Source: Blautia sp.
Lineage (GTDB): Bacteria > Bacillota > Clostridia > Lachnospirales > Lachnospiraceae
DNA length: 64,000 nucleotides
Assembly: GCA_022769545.1 (NCBI GenBank)
Contig: JALEJS010000034.1
Span: 78,088 to 142,087 of the forward strand
Direction of reading: 5' to 3'
Position numbers and translations under genes: made by a program. How positions within the stretch are numbered: position 1 is the first letter of the stretch; every line of letters begins with the position of its first letter. The notes under the pieces were generated by a model, which worked only from the letters and a program-made list of their open reading frames with translations, ran no database searches and was not told the DNA's origin. Shown here one piece after another: positions 20,862 through 30,536 of this stretch.

Positions 20862-22388
20862 TTACATCGGAGGTACTTCCGGTCTGGAAGAATCCCAGAC
20901 TTCACTGACATCAAACAGGTCACTCAGCATCTCCGGATTGTAATACATACGGTATCCATCCAGATTTCTTCTTCCCTGGCGCAGACACAGATCTGTGATC
21001 TGTACCCAGTACTGGCTGGAATCCACATTGCAGTAGTAATTATAACCCCTGCTCTTAAAATATGCAAATTTGGGATTATCCATGGTAAATGGCTGCCAGT
21101 CTCCGATATCTGCCCCAAAGGCAAATATAATCGTATCGGTCTTTCCGACAATCGGTGCCACATACGCTTCCCATTTTTCATTGTCGGTCTGCAGCTCTTC
21201 TGCCGAAGACTGCGTGGCATTTTTATGTCCCCAGGTGTGACTGGCAAATTCCCAGCCGTTTGCCTTCATGGCATCCGCCACTTCTGTCGCCCGGCGCACC
21301 TCCTCATCATAGTCAAAATCCGGATGCGCATCCAGATATTTCTGCTGGTCTTCCTGGAGATTTTCTCTGGTCTTATAGGCAATGTCCGTGCGGTAGCCCA
21401 GAACACCGTCATACCCGGTCAGTGCAATGATTCCTTTTCTTCCGTGATAGGAAAAATCCGGATGCTCTTCGATAAACGTATCCAGCAGTGGAATCAGATC
21501 ATAGTCTCCCACCGAAACACTTCCGTCATCTTCGATATATTCACACTTCACAGCTCCGTTTTCATCCAGAACCAGACGACTGGCAAAGCCGTCTCCGTCC
21601 ATATAATGATAATAGCTCACGTCATCCTGTGACAGAACAAAAGGTGTTTTACCCGGCGGCAGCATGATGGAACCGCGGCTCATGGTTCCGTCCTCATTTA
21701 CCGTCGCCATGTCGTGAGGGCTCACCAGAACATATCCCCGGTCATACATGATCTGTGTGATCCGGTTAAACTCATCGATCGTTGTCATATACTGATTGTA
21801 TCCGCCTTCATCGGAATCTCCGTCAAAGGCCTTGGAAACATCTTTGATCAGTGTATGGTAAAACACATGCGTGATCTGCTCCAGAGGATATTCCACACAG
21901 GTGGCCTTCGTATTCTGATACTCTGTCACCGCCGCCTGAAGTTCCTCATTCTGCGCATAATCCGGCTGATTCTGCAGCAGCTGAATCGCCCCGTCATAAT
22001 CATACTGCGCCGCCATCCGCTGAGCCTGTGCCAGAGGAGAGGTTTGTCCCTCCTGCGCAGCCGTCTCTGTACCGGTATCCTCTCCGGCAGCATCCCCTTC
22101 GTTCTGTGTTTCTGTCTCCTGTACCGCAGTTTTTCCGTCCGGCGTATCCTGCGAAGAAGTCTCCCCGTTTTCCGCAGTTTCCTGCCCGGCATCCGTTTCC
22201 GGCATTTCCTCCTGGTCTTCCGGCTCTTCCTTCTGCTTTTCCTGTACCTGTGTCACTTTTGCTTTTGCAAAAGGCACATCCTCCTCAAAAGGGAGCAGTG
22301 CGCATCCTCCCAGCATACTGACCGTGCAAACAGCACCCACAAACATACTGATTGCTCTTTTTTTCATTTCATTTATTTCCCCTTTCAT
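20862..22388 (-). CDS. Polysaccharide deacetylase family lipoprotein (start at 22388 or 22367)
   Basis: Lipobox MLGGCALLP; LSQDDVSYYH and FASHTWGHKN motifs; closely similar to the next ORF. Confidence 0.88.
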   Translation of the reverse strand: MKGEINEMKKRAISMFVGAVCTVSMLGGCALLPFEEDVPFAKAKVTQVQEKQKEEPEDQEEMPETDAGQETAENGETSSQDTPDGKTAVQETETQNEGDAAGEDTGTETAAQEGQTSPLAQAQRMAAQYDYDGAIQLLQNQPDYAQNEELQAAVTEYQNTKATCVEYPLEQITHVFYHTLIKDVSKAFDGDSDEGGYNQYMTTIDEFNRITQIMYDRGYVLVSPHDMATVNEDGTMSRGSIMLPPGKTPFVLSQDDVSYYHYMDGDGFASRLVLDENGAVKCEYIEDDGSVSVGDYDLIPLLDTFIEEHPDFSYHGRKGIIALTGYDGVLGYRTDIAYKTRENLQEDQQKYLDAHPDFDYDEEVRRATEVADAMKANGWEFASHTWGHKNATQSSAEELQTDNEKWEAYVAPIVGKTDTIIFAFGADIGDWQPFTMDNPKFAYFKSRGYNYYCNVDSSQYWVQITDLCLRQGRRNLDGYRMYYNPEMLSDLFDVSEVWDSSRPEVPPM

Positions 22389-24052
22389 CAACCCATTGGA
22401 GCAACCGGTGTCGGTCTGGAAGAATCCCACACATCCGCCACCGTAAACAGATCACTGATCATATCCGGATTGTAATACATACGGTATCCATCCAGATTTC
22501 TTCTTCCCATACGGAAGTAGTTATCCCGAATCTGTACAAAATATTGGGACGAGTCCACATTGCAGAAGTAATTATATCCCTGACTCTTTAAATAATCAAA
22601 TTTCTCTCCCGAATAATCCGCATAATCGGAAAGATCGGTTCCGAAAGCAAAAATAATAATATCTGTGCCTCCGATCAGCGGATCCACATTATTCTGGAAT
22701 TTTTTGGTGTCCCGCTCCAGACGGTCAAGAGAGATATCCGCAATATTCTGATGTCCCCAGGTGTGGCTCGCAAACAGCCAGCCGTTCGCCTTCATGGCGT
22801 CCGCTACCTTTTTCGCCCCGGCACGTTCTTTCTCCAGATCAAAATCCGGATGCGCGTTCAGCCAGTCCACCTTATTCTGGTCCAGATCGTCCGGTCTGGT
22901 CTGATAGCTCTCATCGGTACGATATCCCAGTATCCCGTTATACCCGGTCAGTGCGATGATTCCCTTCGCACCGCGGTAGGAAAAATCCGGATGCTCCTCC
23001 ACAAAGCGGTCGATCAGCGGAACCATGTCATAATCTCCCACCGAAATACTTCCGTCATCTTCCACATATTCGTTGCGGACCTTCCCTTCTTCGTCCACGA
23101 TCAGCTTTGTGGCATAGCCGTCTCCGTCCATATAGTGATAATAGCACAGATCATCCTGCGACAGCACAAACGGAATCTTACCCGGAGGCAGAAGAATCTC
23201 TCCCCGGGAAATGCTGCCATCCTCATTCGCCTTCGCCATATCATATACGCTGACCATCACATAGCCTTTCTCGTACATGATCTGTGTGATCTTCTGAAAT
23301 TCATCGATTGTCGTCATCACCTGATTGTAATCCGCAGTCTTGTAATCTCCGTCAAATGCCTTGGAAGTGTCTTTTATCAGCGAATGATAAAAAACATGTG
23401 TCACTTTCTCCAGCGGCCAGGACACACAGCTCGCTTTCGCCGTCTCGTATTCCGACACCGCATTCTGCATCTTTTCACTGGATTCATACTGCGTATGCGA
23501 CTTCAGCAGCCGGATGGCACTGTCATAATCGTACTGTGCCGCCATGACCGACGCTCTGGCAAGAGTGTCCTGTGCTGCAGCGGCCGGATTCCCGCCTGCC
23601 GCTTCTGATTCTGTATCCGCACTCTGTTCCTCAGCATCCTGCTTGTCTGCATTCTGTGTATCTGTCTGTTGTTTCTCCTGCCCGGAGACCGTCTGCTCCG
23701 GCACTGCCCTGGTGGAAGACTGTTTGTTTTTTCGTCCGCTGCGGGCTCCCAGAAGGATTCCCAGTCCTGCAATACAGACCAGAAGAATCACTGCTGCCGC
23801 CGCAAAAATCCTGCGCCTGCGTCTTCTTTTCAGCATCTCTGCCCTGCGTCTTTTCGCTCTTTGCAGGCGGCGCCGCTCTGCATCCTCATCCACATACGGC
23901 TTCTGCCCTTCGCCGGATAACGGCGGCTCGTTCCACGCGCCCGGATCTGTCTGCTCTGACAGACGGATTTTTCCCCTTTTTTCTTCTTCTTTCTTCTTCA
24001 TACGCCCTCTTTTGTTCTGTGTTTTCTGTGCCGTCCGCAACTGCCCCTTCAT
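22388..24052 (-). CDS. Polysaccharide deacetylase family protein, membrane-anchored paralogue
   Basis: N-terminal basic region plus one TM (RRIFAAAAVILLVCIAGLGILLG); LSQDDLCYYHYMDGDG and FASHTWGHQN. Confidence 0.88.
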   Translation of the reverse strand: MKGQLRTAQKTQNKRGRMKKKEEEKRGKIRLSEQTDPGAWNEPPLSGEGQKPYVDEDAERRRLQRAKRRRAEMLKRRRRRRIFAAAAVILLVCIAGLGILLGARSGRKNKQSSTRAVPEQTVSGQEKQQTDTQNADKQDAEEQSADTESEAAGGNPAAAAQDTLARASVMAAQYDYDSAIRLLKSHTQYESSEKMQNAVSEYETAKASCVSWPLEKVTHVFYHSLIKDTSKAFDGDYKTADYNQVMTTIDEFQKITQIMYEKGYVMVSVYDMAKANEDGSISRGEILLPPGKIPFVLSQDDLCYYHYMDGDGYATKLIVDEEGKVRNEYVEDDGSISVGDYDMVPLIDRFVEEHPDFSYRGAKGIIALTGYNGILGYRTDESYQTRPDDLDQNKVDWLNAHPDFDLEKERAGAKKVADAMKANGWLFASHTWGHQNIADISLDRLERDTKKFQNNVDPLIGGTDIIIFAFGTDLSDYADYSGEKFDYLKSQGYNYFCNVDSSQYFVQIRDNYFRMGRRNLDGYRMYYNPDMISDLFTVADVWDSSRPTPVAPMG

Positions 24053-24170
24053 TATAACAGGCTGCGTTATATTTACTGTAATTTATTATAACCGCTCCCC
24101 TCCTGCTTTTCCACTCTTTTCCGTCTGATTTTATACCAAGTCTCACATGCGTTCGACCTGAATTTAATAA

Positions 24171-24199
24171 TTGCCTTTTTACCCAAATAATGATAAAAT
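24171..24199 (+). promoter_or_regulatory. Sigma-A-like promoter
   Basis: TTGCCT-17 bp-TAAAAT upstream of the 148-aa ORF. Confidence 0.6.
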
Positions 24200-24249
24200 A
24201 AACGTTGTGTTGTTACGATTTCAAAATTCACACATAGAGGAGGATTCAT

Positions 24250-24696
24250 ATGAGTAAAGTAACCATCGTCCTTCTGGTCATTCTGGTTATTCTGATCGCC
24301 GCACTGATTGCCTTATATTTCTTTGGCAAGAAAGCGCAGAAGAAACAGGAAGAACAGCAGGCACAGATTCAGGCTGCCAAGCAGACCGTTTCCATGCTGG
24401 TCATCGACAAAAAACGGATGCCGCTGAAGGACTCCGGGCTGCCGCAGATGGTCATTGACCAGACCCCGAAGCTGATGCGTCGTTCCAAGCTTCCCATCGT
24501 AAAGGCAAAGGTGGGACCGAGGATTTCCATTCTGATTGCCGACGAGAAGGTCTTCGATCTGATTCCGGTAAAAAAGGAAATTAAAGCAGAGGTCAGCGGC
24601 CTGTATATCGTAGGCGTGAAAGGCCTTCGCGGAGCGCTGGAAGCTCCGGTCAAGAAAAAAGGCTTCTTTAAAAGAATATTCAGCAAAAATAAATAA
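24250..24696 (+). CDS. Small membrane-anchored protein of unknown function (148 aa)
   Basis: N-terminal TM, basic C-terminus, RBS GGAGG, own promoter and terminator. Confidence 0.85.
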   Translation: MSKVTIVLLVILVILIAALIALYFFGKKAQKKQEEQQAQIQAAKQTVSMLVIDKKRMPLKDSGLPQMVIDQTPKLMRRSKLPIVKAKVGPRISILIADEKVFDLIPVKKEIKAEVSGLYIVGVKGLRGALEAPVKKKGFFKRIFSKNK

Positions 24697-24713
24697 AAGA
24701 AACAAATAAAAAG

Positions 24714-24765
24714 AAACGCTGCAGATATCCGGATTTTCCCGGAAGCTTCCCCTGCAGCGTTTTTC
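24714..24765 (+). terminator. Intrinsic terminator (likely bidirectional)
   Basis: AAACGCTGCAG/CTGCAGCGTTT followed by T-run; A-rich on the 5' side. Confidence 0.75.
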
Positions 24766-24792
24766 TTTCATCTTCTTCGACTGAGGCAAATC

Positions 24793-25239
24793 CTACAGTG
24801 CAAACTTTCCCGCGTGCTTGGACTGTGCATGTATGGAAAGATAACAGTCTGCCACATGCTCTTCATTCATTTCCAGCGCGTAATCCACATTTACCAGAAG
24901 ACTGTCGTTCTCCTCCTGTATCTTCATTCCGGTTGCCGAAATCCCCATCTGAATCGTTCCAAAAGGAGTGGTATAATATGTCATGTTCTTTTTCCCGTGC
25001 TCAAATACCATGTGCACGTTTACCAGACCTTTCTTGCGCACCTCCAGCCCCTTATCCGATACTTTTATATAATTCACGGTAGGCTGGTCAAAATCCTCCA
25101 TCCGTTCCTCAAAACGAAGGTAATGACTTCCGTTGCGCAGATAATATTCGCCCGGTACAATCATCTCAATGGGTTCCTGTTCGTCCTGTGCGTCTGCCAT
25201 CTGAAGTCCCCGCACATGAATCAGAACTTCCTTTTCCAT
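24793..25239 (-). CDS. DUF1934 family (YwiB-like) beta-barrel protein
   Basis: MEKEVLIHVRGLQ...YYTTPFGTIQMGISATGM...LLVNVDYAL pattern typical of DUF1934. Confidence 0.8.
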   Translation of the reverse strand: MEKEVLIHVRGLQMADAQDEQEPIEMIVPGEYYLRNGSHYLRFEERMEDFDQPTVNYIKVSDKGLEVRKKGLVNVHMVFEHGKKNMTYYTTPFGTIQMGISATGMKIQEENDSLLVNVDYALEMNEEHVADCYLSIHAQSKHAGKFAL

Positions 25240-25311
25240 CTTATGGTTCCCTCTTCCTGATTTTTCTCTCAAAGCAGCCGGAAACACTTCCTGACTGTTT
25301 TTGTTATTCTA

Positions 25312-25533
25312 TCACCAATCCAGTGCTTTCGCAAGCCAGAAGCGAACCTTTATTTCTTCTGGTTTTTCTGTGATGGTATTCTGAAAACAGAATTTGGGAT
25401 ACATGGTTCCCCACCAGGCGGACAGCATGTTTCTGTCTGCTGCCGGCTGTCTGGCTGCTGCCAGCAGAGCCGCCAGAAGCAGAGCCAGAACTGCCCTCCT
25501 CCCCGTTCCCCTTCGTCTGCACATTCTCATCAT
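25312..25533 (-). CDS. Small membrane/secreted protein at the 3' end of the germination operon
   Basis: 73 aa, hydrophobic N-terminus, GGAAAGGAAA upstream, 25 nt after the GerBC-fusion stop. Confidence 0.6.
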   Translation of the reverse strand: MMRMCRRRGTGRRAVLALLLAALLAAARQPAADRNMLSAWWGTMYPKFCFQNTITEKPEEIKVRFWLAKALDW

Positions 25534-25557
25534 TTTCCTTTCCGGAACCTCCTGTTT

Positions 25558-27294
25558 TTATGATGCCGCGGTTATCCACAGCACCCGATCCGTCTCCTTT
25601 TTATTTTGCCCGGATTCCGGCAGATTATACGCACTCTGGCAGAGCACACGCGGCAGTGCCGGCAGCGTCCTTTCCCGGTACCATTCATAATAGAGCTCCC
25701 CCAGTGTCATTTTCTGCGTTTTCTGGGTAGACTTCCGATTCTCCAGAATCCCCCGGATATATTCCCCGGCAGTCTGCCCCTGCGGACTTTTCCACTCCAG
25801 GACCCCGGAGACATCCTCTGCCTGGAATACATAGACATCTTCTCCCACAAACGGTTTATTTTTCAGCCACCGAAGTGCCTCCTCCCAGTCTTCACTGCCA
25901 GTAAGTGTTTCCCCGAAAATCAGTACCTGCAGATGTCCCAGATCCAGTTGCAGTTCCTGCGTCTGGCGGTATCTCTGCTCAATCTCTTCAAATCTGCGGC
26001 CTGTCATTTTCAGGACCTCCGCCTGATCCTCATCGGTCTGCTTATCCTGTCCCGTCGTACGGGCCATATCCGGCATCTGATATTCCACAAGCCACCCATC
26101 CTGTATTTTCCCGATGCCAAGCGCCATCGGATACCTCCTTTTCTCCGGCTCGATTCCCGCACAGCCGCCTGCCGCCAGGCACAGTGCAAGCACCACCAGC
26201 GCCGCAGATCCTTTCATGATTTTTTTCCGTCTTCCCCGAAAGGCCAGATAAAGCTGCACGACAAACATTCCCGGCACAAACACATATGCCAGGAAATCAT
26301 AATAATAATCTTCGATCCGGTATCCTTCCTGGCGGATCACAGACAGCCCGAAGATCAGCACCATGATCCAGAGCCTGCCGGGAAAAAGACCTGCACTTTC
26401 TGCCACCTGATGGCTGTAGTGAAGAAGACTTCCCAGTGAAAAAAGAACTCCATACAAGAGGAACGCCATCCAGATCACATCAAACCGTGCCAGTACATCT
26501 CCGGGAAGCGCCGCACCGGCAAGCAATGGCAGCACAGGGTATTTTTCCGAAAGAAACCGGTCCCACCCCAGCACTGCCGGCAGAAGAAGCTCCATTCCCA
26601 GAAGAATTCCTCCCAGTGTAAGCACTGCAAGTGCCGCCGGTTTTCTCGCCTTTCTCCTTTTTTCCACATCGGTCAGCACAAAGGGCAGGAAGCTGATCCC
26701 CGAAAAGCAGACCAGAATCCAGTAGCAGCTGCGCAGACTTCCCGTCCAGGTCGCAGATGTTTTCAGAAACATTTCCTGCAGATAAGATACATTCCCCTGC
26801 CCTGCTGCAAGCAGCATCATAAGAATCACTGCTCCCAGAAAAAGCCTGCCGCTGACTTCTGCCATTCGGCCCCTTCTTTGCATTCCCTGGCCGGTTCCCA
26901 AGCTGCAGACCAGCAGCGCCGACAGGGAAATCCAGAATCCCGAAACTCCCATGATCAGGCTGTCCGGCACAACCTCTTCCAGAACGGCGAGAAGCAGCGC
27001 CGCTGTCAGAATAATATAGCTCAGAAAAAACAGCCCGCAGATCCTTCCCAGAACTTTTCCGCCGCATTTTAAAAGGCTGGCATACCCAGGAGCGACACGC
27101 ACCAGAAATGTTACATAGAGAAGCAATATCGCGACTGCCGCCGCCGTTCCCACGATGCCATCGGCGCCCAGTGCTTCCCTTTTCTGAAACACACACAGAA
27201 GAAACGGGGCAAGAAAAGCCAGTACCATCTGACGGTAAAGCTGTCTGTGGGATATTCTGTCATTTGACGCAAATTCCATCACTGTTTCCTCCAT
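25558..27294 (-). CDS. Fusion of GerB-type germination permease and GerC-type lipoprotein N-terminal domain
   Basis: N-terminal ~365 aa multi-TM (YRQMVLAFLAPFLLCVFQ...); C-terminal ~210 aa begins MKGSAALVVLALCLAAGGCAGIEPEKRRYPMALGIGK. Confidence 0.85.
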   Translation of the reverse strand: MEETVMEFASNDRISHRQLYRQMVLAFLAPFLLCVFQKREALGADGIVGTAAAVAILLLYVTFLVRVAPGYASLLKCGGKVLGRICGLFFLSYIILTAALLLAVLEEVVPDSLIMGVSGFWISLSALLVCSLGTGQGMQRRGRMAEVSGRLFLGAVILMMLLAAGQGNVSYLQEMFLKTSATWTGSLRSCYWILVCFSGISFLPFVLTDVEKRRKARKPAALAVLTLGGILLGMELLLPAVLGWDRFLSEKYPVLPLLAGAALPGDVLARFDVIWMAFLLYGVLFSLGSLLHYSHQVAESAGLFPGRLWIMVLIFGLSVIRQEGYRIEDYYYDFLAYVFVPGMFVVQLYLAFRGRRKKIMKGSAALVVLALCLAAGGCAGIEPEKRRYPMALGIGKIQDGWLVEYQMPDMARTTGQDKQTDEDQAEVLKMTGRRFEEIEQRYRQTQELQLDLGHLQVLIFGETLTGSEDWEEALRWLKNKPFVGEDVYVFQAEDVSGVLEWKSPQGQTAGEYIRGILENRKSTQKTQKMTLGELYYEWYRERTLPALPRVLCQSAYNLPESGQNKKETDRVLWITAAS

Positions 27295-28772
27295 TTCAGG
27301 CGAAGCCTCTGTTCCCTGCGGGCATAGATCGGCCGCTGTTCTCTTTTTCGGAAAGGAATCCGCAGGATTCCATGCTGTACGGCCTGGTTCTTCTCTTTCC
27401 GGATAAAGGGAATCAGGTAAGGTGACCCGAAGCTTGTCAGTCCGGCAAGATGCGACAAAACCAGATATCCGCCGAGAACCAGCCCGTAAATTCCCAGGTA
27501 TCCCCCAAGAAACAAAAAGAAATATTTCAGCAGACGGAACGCAGAAGCAAATTCCTCATTGGGAATGGTCAGCGACCCCATCGCCGTCAGCGCCACAATC
27601 ATCACCACAATGGGGCTTACCAGATTTGCCTCCACCGCCGCCTGACCGACGATCAGGCCTCCCACAATACCGATCGCATTTCCCAGCGGCCCGGGGATCC
27701 GGACTCCCGCCTCCCGCAGCAGTTCAAACGATATTTCCAGGAAAAACAGCTCTGCCACACTGGAAAAGGGCACGCCTCCTCTGGCCTGAGCAAAGGAAAG
27801 GATCAGATTCGCCGGAAGAACCTGCGTGTGAAACCGAATCACAGCCAGATACAGTCCCGGGAGAAACGTGGCGATCAGCACTGCCAGATAACGGAGAATC
27901 CGCAGAAACGATATCATCTCAAATCGGTTATACCAGTCTTCACTGCTCTCCAGAAAGCTGCAAAAAGCGCCCGGAACGATCAGTGCGGCAGGAGAATTGT
28001 CACACAGGAGCGCCATTTTTCCATTCAGCAGCTCCTGCGCCACACGGTCCGGACGTTCGGTGGTCTGGTACTGGGGAAACGGCGAAATCCAGGAATCCTC
28101 TGTGAGCTGTTCCACCATACCGCTGTCCACCACTCCGTCGATTTCAAACCGGTTCAGACGGCTCTTCACCTCCTGAAGAAGCTCCTCCTGCACCAGATCC
28201 TCGACATACAGGATCTGTATGGTCGTGTTTGTCCGCACCCCCACCTGAACCTCTTCCACTTTCAGGCCGGTGCTTCGCAGCCGCTTTCGTACCAGCGCAG
28301 AATTTGTCTTAACACTGTCGCCGAACCCTTCCCTGGAGCCCCTCAGTACCTTTTCCTCAGCTTCCGGGACATCCATGCCCGGATAGCCCCTGCTGGATAT
28401 TTTCAGAGCAGCCGGATATCCATCCATAAAAAATACGGCATCACCGGTAAGCATTCCCTCCAGAGCATCCTCCAGAGTATACAGACGTTTCACATCCGCG
28501 ATTCCCAGGCTGTTTTCCTGAATAAACGCCTGTATCTGCTCCGGCTCGACTTCCCAGAAATGGCTGATCATTTTCCCAAGCGCAGAATCGTCCAGCATCA
28601 TATTGGGCACGGTAACTTCCACATAAATAATCAGGCAGTCCACCTTTTCCCGCTCTCCCAGACGCATGGGACGGATTTTTATGTCATCACAGTTCCGGCA
28701 CGCCTCCCGGATAAAATCTTCATTTTTCTGCAGCGTTTCAAAGATCATCGTTTTTTCTTTATCTTCCATCAT
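27279..28772 (-). CDS. GerA-family spore germination protein
   Basis: FIREACRNCDDIKIRPM, DSGMVEQLTEDSWISPFPQYQTTERPDRVAQELLNGKMALLCDNSP, RARGGVPF-type region (ARGGVPFSSVAELFFLEISFELLREAGVRIPGPLG). Confidence 0.95.
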   Translation of the reverse strand: MMEDKEKTMIFETLQKNEDFIREACRNCDDIKIRPMRLGEREKVDCLIIYVEVTVPNMMLDDSALGKMISHFWEVEPEQIQAFIQENSLGIADVKRLYTLEDALEGMLTGDAVFFMDGYPAALKISSRGYPGMDVPEAEEKVLRGSREGFGDSVKTNSALVRKRLRSTGLKVEEVQVGVRTNTTIQILYVEDLVQEELLQEVKSRLNRFEIDGVVDSGMVEQLTEDSWISPFPQYQTTERPDRVAQELLNGKMALLCDNSPAALIVPGAFCSFLESSEDWYNRFEMISFLRILRYLAVLIATFLPGLYLAVIRFHTQVLPANLILSFAQARGGVPFSSVAELFFLEISFELLREAGVRIPGPLGNAIGIVGGLIVGQAAVEANLVSPIVVMIVALTAMGSLTIPNEEFASAFRLLKYFFLFLGGYLGIYGLVLGGYLVLSHLAGLTSFGSPYLIPFIRKEKNQAVQHGILRIPFRKREQRPIYARREQRLRLKWRKQ

Positions 28773-28814
28773 TACGTTACCTTTCGCCGACATCTTTCTT
28801 CGACCTTTTTATTT

Positions 28815-28831
28815 CATAGGAATTTCCTATG
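28815..28831. promoter_or_regulatory. Palindrome upstream of gerA-type operon
   Basis: CATAGGAA-T-TTCCTATG, perfect 8-bp arms. Confidence 0.4.
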
Positions 28832-28842
28832 AAACAAAACAA

Positions 28843-28869
28843 AGGAGAGATGCTCTTCACATCTCTCCT
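28843..28869 (-). terminator. Hairpin/terminator after gntR
   Basis: AGGAGAGATG...CATCTCTCCT, then T-rich on minus strand. Confidence 0.7.
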
Positions 28870-28892
28870 AGAATTCCCCGATATTTCATTCT

Positions 28893-29576
28893 TTATTCTT
28901 CCTTCATCTCTGCCCGGATGGACCGGATGATCGCCTGTCTCTGATTTTCCAGATGCCGGAAGGACAGCTCCTGTGCCTTTTCCACATCCCGCTCCCGAAT
29001 GGCCCTGCTGAGCTCCTCATGCTCCCGGATCAGCTGATTTCTGGTGTCTTCCTCCTTCAGGTACTCCACGCGGTAGCGGTACATCTGCTCTCTCAGATTG
29101 CTGAGCACCTGATACAGTCTGGCATTGTCCGCTGCCTGATAGATAATTTCGTGGAACTCCACATCGGCCTCTGCGATACGCACCAGATTCCCCTCTGCCA
29201 TCACTCTCTCGAAGTCCTTTTCCGCACGGCGCATCTTAAGCATCTGCTCCTCTGTCATCCGCTTGCACGCCTTCTCAATGGCCATGCTTTCCAGCGCGAT
29301 CCGAACCTCCAGGACATCGTTCAGATCCTTCTCCGTGATGTTCGCCACCTGGGCACCGCGGCGGGGAATCATCACCACCAGCCCCTCCAGTTCCAGCTTC
29401 CGCATCGCCTCCCGAATGGGGGTCCGGCTGACACCCAGCTTATCCGCAAGCGCTATTTCCATCAGCCGTTCGCCCGGCTTGAGTTCTCCCTTCAGGATCG
29501 CCTGCCGCAGCGTATTGAATACCACATCCCGCAGCGGAAGATATTCATTCATCTGTACTGAAAAATCACTTGTCAT
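28893..29576 (-). CDS. GntR family (FadR/FCD subfamily) transcriptional regulator
   Basis: wHTH LKPGERLMEIALADKLGVSRTPIREAMRKLELEGLV; FCD-like C-terminus; starts inside ispE 3' end. Confidence 0.95.
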   Translation of the reverse strand: MTSDFSVQMNEYLPLRDVVFNTLRQAILKGELKPGERLMEIALADKLGVSRTPIREAMRKLELEGLVVMIPRRGAQVANITEKDLNDVLEVRIALESMAIEKACKRMTEEQMLKMRRAEKDFERVMAEGNLVRIAEADVEFHEIIYQAADNARLYQVLSNLREQMYRYRVEYLKEEDTRNQLIREHEELSRAIRERDVEKAQELSFRHLENQRQAIIRSIRAEMKEE

Positions 29577-30447
29577 TTGTATTTCCTCCATTCCGGTTAA
29601 ACACCTCTGTCGCAAACACCGTTTTTGCAAGGCCGCTCTTTCGCAGAGCCTCCGCTGCCTGCTCCAGTTTCCGCGCATTGTCAAAAATTCCAAACACGGT
29701 AGGACCGCTTCCGCTCATCATAGCCTTCAGAGCTCCCTGCGCTTCCATCAGCCGTTCAATCTCCCGGATCACCGGATACCGGGCTGCAATTCCCGGCTCA
29801 AATACATTTGCCATACCGGAGATCATTTCATACAGATCCCCCTTTTCAATCGCGCCGATCATACCGTCGATATCCGGTCTTTTTTCTATGGCATCGAGCT
29901 TCAGATTTTCATAAGCCATCTTCGTAGATACACTGACTCCCGGTTTTCCCACAAGGATCCCGCACTTCGGCACAGGGGAAAGTCTGGTAAGCCGCTCGCC
30001 GATTCCCTCTGCCAGTGCCGTTCCCCGCATGATACAATAAGGCACATCCGCACCGATCTGCACCGCTCTCTCCATCAGTTCCTCCTCGGAGAGCCCCAGA
30101 TGGAACAGACGGTTGATCCCGACAAAGGCCGCTGCCGCATCAGAGCTGCCTCCTGCCATTCCGGCCGCCACAGGAATAAACTTTTCCAGACGCATGGAAA
30201 CGCCCTCTGAAATCTGAAATTCATCCATCAGAAGCTTTGCTGCCCGATACACAAGATTTCTTTCATCCGACGGAATGTAGGGCAGATTTACCCACAGGGA
30301 AATTCCCTGGGTCTCCTTCTTCTGAATATCCAGCACGTCATACATGGATATCGTCTGCATGATCATCCGCACGTCATGATATCCGTCTTCTCTCTTTCCC
30401 AGTATATCCAGTCCCAGGTTAATTTTAGCCAGTGCTCGTAATCGCAT
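29566..30447 (-). CDS. ispE: 4-diphosphocytidyl-2-C-methyl-D-erythritol kinase
   Basis: AKINLGLDILGKREDGYHDV, PVAAGMAGGSSDAAAAF, MSGSGPTVFGIF. Confidence 0.97.
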   Translation of the reverse strand: MRLRALAKINLGLDILGKREDGYHDVRMIMQTISMYDVLDIQKKETQGISLWVNLPYIPSDERNLVYRAAKLLMDEFQISEGVSMRLEKFIPVAAGMAGGSSDAAAAFVGINRLFHLGLSEEELMERAVQIGADVPYCIMRGTALAEGIGERLTRLSPVPKCGILVGKPGVSVSTKMAYENLKLDAIEKRPDIDGMIGAIEKGDLYEMISGMANVFEPGIAARYPVIREIERLMEAQGALKAMMSGSGPTVFGIFDNARKLEQAAEALRKSGLAKTVFATEVFNRNGGNTNDK

Positions 30448-30536
30448 AATCTCCTCCGGTTCTTTTTGTCAGGTAAGACTGCCTCCTCCCGGTTCCTGCA
30501 GTCCTCAGGTCTGAAGCCATTGTTCATCGTTGTACT

